A stretch of 61,776 bases of DNA from Aquibium sp. ELW1220 (GTDB taxonomy: Bacteria > Pseudomonadota > Alphaproteobacteria > Rhizobiales > Rhizobiaceae). Both the position numbers and the translations under genes were made by a program. Where the stretch lies: positions 1-61,776 of the forward strand of contig NZ_JAOAOQ010000034.1 in assembly GCF_030398385.1 (NCBI RefSeq), written 5' to 3'. The first letter of the stretch is position 1, and the number at the start of each line of letters is the position of its first letter. The notes beneath the pieces are model-generated. The model saw only the letters and a program-made list of their open reading frames with translations, made no database searches and had not been told where the DNA came from. Below, piece by piece: positions 59,698-61,776 of the stretch.

Positions 59698-61672
59698 CCG
59701 CGGCCTCCAGCCCCTTGATCGGCTTCAGGGCCGCGCCGAACAGCGGGTAGTTCCGCTTCACCCCGTCATCGAGGTCGATCTCGATCTTGGCCTGCGCCAG
59801 CGGGAAGATGACCTCGCGCTCCCACTCCTCCAGCTCGGCGAGCTGCTTGGCGATCACGCCCACTTCCTTCAGCGCCTTTGTCCGCTGGGTCTGGGTGGCG
59901 GCGGGGTCGTCGGAGAGCTTTTCCAGCCGCGCGCGCTCGGCCTCCAGCTTGCGGATGAACTCGCGCAGGTAGTCGTTCAGCAGGACCGAGACGGTGTCGG
60001 GCCGGTAGCGGTGCATGTAGATCAGCGCCTGGAACGTGCCCTTGGGGCTGGAGAACATCCAGTAGATCGGGCGCTTCTTGTAGCGCTTCACGTGGTCGTC
60101 GTAGAAGCCGCGCTTGAAATACTTGCGGATGTCGCCGATCTGCGCCTCGATGAAGGCAAGGTTCTCGCGGAAATGCGCCTCGCCGAAGGTCACGCGCAGG
60201 AACTTGCGGAAGCGGTCCACGATGTCGTCGGCGAACCAGTCGGCATCCAGCACGGGGATGACGTTGTCCTCGTCGGGGAGGAAGCTGGGTTCCGACACCC
60301 GGGACAGGTAATCCGCCAGCGTCTCGCCCTGGTTGGCGAGGATCAGACCCGGCGCGTCGAGGCTGTAGCGGCCGAACATGCAGCCCACGGCGTAGCTGAG
60401 GAACTCGGCCATGGTGTCGGCGCGCAGGCGGGTCTCGCGCTCACCTTCCTTGCCCTTCACGCCATAGCGATAGGCGGGGTTGCAGGTGAGGGTGATTTCC
60501 TCGATCGGCACCTCGGGGGTCAGTTCGTCCTGCAGACCATAGGCGTCGATGAAGATGCGGTTGTTCTCTTCCTCCAGCCGCTGCATCTCATCCGTCATGG
60601 ACTGCCAATGGGCGCGGAGGGCGATGTAGGTGGCCTCCAGCGTCCCGGCTCGGTGATCGGGCGAGAGCAGCGGGAGCGCGGTGAACTCCCAGGAGGTTTC
60701 GAAGGCGTCCCAGTCGGATCTGGTGATGAGGACAGCTTGACGAGTAAGAGCCTTTACGCCCTCGGTTTTTGCAGCTTCGGCAACTGGTATCCGTTCGATG
60801 TCACCAGATTGGAAAGCCATTGTTGGATTTATGATTTTTAGGATCTGGGTAGAAACAGAGCTATTTAGAAGTGCCAATACACCATGCTTGTTGTTATCAA
60901 AGAACCCTGACATTCCATTCACATCGAATAGGGCGCCAGCGCCCCGATCCCTTGCGCCAAAGTGTGCGCTGGATGTCAACGACCAAGTCAGTGCGTCATG
61001 AAAGTAGAAATTGGGATTCCTGAGAATACTCTTTGGCTTGTTTGACTTGAGTGCGGCCCCGTTGTTCTTCCAATTCAAAACAAAATCGTTGTTTCCGTAC
61101 CAACGCCTGAATTCTCCACCTTTGCTATAAGGAAACCAAGTGCAACCTGAGCTCTTTGAATCAGATTGATTAGTTGCATCGGTTTTCATTGAGCGAAGCG
61201 ATACTTCATGCCAAGCACGCATGAAGCGATCATTATCGCCTGTCGTCATCCCGTTCTTGCATGTTCCAAGCTGTGAAAGGAGGTCCTTTGAGAATTGCTC
61301 CCTCAGCGTCGGGCTGGCCCAATATGCAACGGGCGTCCCAGGTATTTGAGCGAGGTCTTCGCTTGAAGCACTTGCCAATCGCTCATTGCGGGTTGGGAAC
61401 TCCAATGGCACGCCTGCATCATCGGTCTCGTAGTATCGCGTGCAACTGAAAGCACCTTTGTATGTTTTATTTCGTGATGCCTGACAAACAAATGACGTAG
61501 TTCCAAAGCTTATCCCCATGCTAGTCCCGCCTTTGCCAAGATAAGGCATGTGGACCATCGATCGGATGTGGCATTGATCCAATAAGCGTTCACGGAAAGC
61601 TCTATATGTTGGCAAGAACATCCAGCTTTCCATCGTAACCATTGCAATTTGGCCACTCAAGTATCCCCTCAT
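59690..61672 (-). pseudogene. pglX: BREX methyltransferase PglX (BrxX), 5'-truncated
   Basis: 660 residues are open from ATG 61672, but the first ones (GYLSGQIAMVTMESWMFLPTYR) are the part just after the NPPY catalytic segment in full PglX (~1200 aa). The methyltransferase core with SAM and NPPY motifs is therefore absent from this frame. Upstream of the ATG are two in-frame stop codons (61673-61678) and a sharp GC change. The 5' part (about 60730-61672) is AT-rich compared with the GC-rich rest, suggesting a swapped specificity region. Without the catalytic half, BREX methylation would fail unless another pglX exists. Confidence 0.8.
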
Positions 61673-61776
61673 TTATTATCCGACGGCGAGGACGGCGGCG
61701 GTGAGGTTGTTTTGGCGGATCAACGCCTGGAAGCGCTGGATCAGGGCGCATAAGTCTGGCTCCGGCATGTTGGGAA
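61673..61776. other. Foreign GC-rich DNA adjoining truncated pglX
   Basis: The last 104 bases are GC-rich, unlike the adjoining AT-rich pglX. On the minus strand they encode MPEPDLCALIQRFQALIRQ and a few more residues and end with TAA TAA directly before the pglX fragment. I do not recognise the element. An inserted sequence whose end lies at 61672 is the simplest reading; more DNA is needed. Confidence 0.5.

Noticed and set aside
61676-61768. A 30-aa minus-strand frame at the right edge
   Set aside because: Too short and open-ended at the edge to be called a gene; kept only as evidence of a junction.

Overview
The window looks like a temperate phage genome integrated in a GC-rich alphaproteobacterium, most likely a member of the Hyphomicrobiales (Rhizobiales). 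The evidence is codon and GC usage, small-gene families familiar from rhizobial prophages (DUF3489, DUF6378 and DUF6511 types), and a perfect CtrA-type box. No integrase and no convincing attachment site is visible, and the left edge cuts through a gene, so the prophage probably extends beyond position 1. Species cannot be named from the sequence alone.

Layout. 1-3.4 kb (minus strand): RecD-like helicase (cut by the edge), a small protein, an ImmA/IrrE-type metallopeptidase and an XRE repressor. 3.4-5.75 kb: a divergent control region with two inverted repeats driving a closed operon of two unrecognised proteins (407 and 309 aa) that ends in a strong terminator. 5.87-16.7 kb: early replication and recombination operon with HTH protein, Sak4-like annealing ATPase, probable ssDNA-binding protein, SF2 helicase with zinc ribbon, PD-(D/E)XK nuclease, primase/helicase-like ATPase, RuvC-like resolvase and small unknowns, mostly coupled by ATGA-type overlaps. 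16.78-16.87 kb: a promoter followed at once by an intrinsic terminator, a layout like lambda pR'-tR'. 16.9-20.5 kb: a GPZ-like protein, 102-bp tandem repeats, a MerR cassette flanked by a duplicated gene start, a ParB-DNA methylase and DUF3489.

20.6-28.3 kb is a lambda-type head module (TerS, TerL, portal, gpW, protease with nested scaffold, decoration protein, capsid, joining protein). 29.2-44.3 kb is a P2-type contractile tail module (V, W, J, I, fibre/baseplate proteins, sheath FI, tube FII, E/E' with a probable -1 frameshift, tape measure T, U, X, D). Head and tail therefore come from different phage lineages. 45-49.2 kb holds a series of small fibre genes sharing an N-terminal adaptor and often a C-terminal DGGx(Y/F) ending. 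49.6-50.8 kb is the lysis module (GH108 endolysin with a C-terminal membrane segment, holin-like and XhlA-like proteins). Independent cargo genes, mostly on the minus strand, interrupt the late operon at 20.0, 29.8-31.0 (including a complete CAU tRNA), 42.5 and 44.4 kb.

51.0-61.8 kb is the accessory end. A secreted caspase-family protein of 1083 aa lies between two ~415-bp direct repeats made of lysis genes. A third, decayed lysis-gene copy borders a BREX operon read leftward (pglX, pglZ, brxL). pglX lacks its 5' half, its remaining 5' part is AT-rich, and a composition break with two stop codons lies at 61672. The lysis-gene copies punctuating successive cargo blocks suggest a recombination hot spot for defence or lysogenic-conversion genes. 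brxC, brxB and brxA would be expected further right but are not visible.
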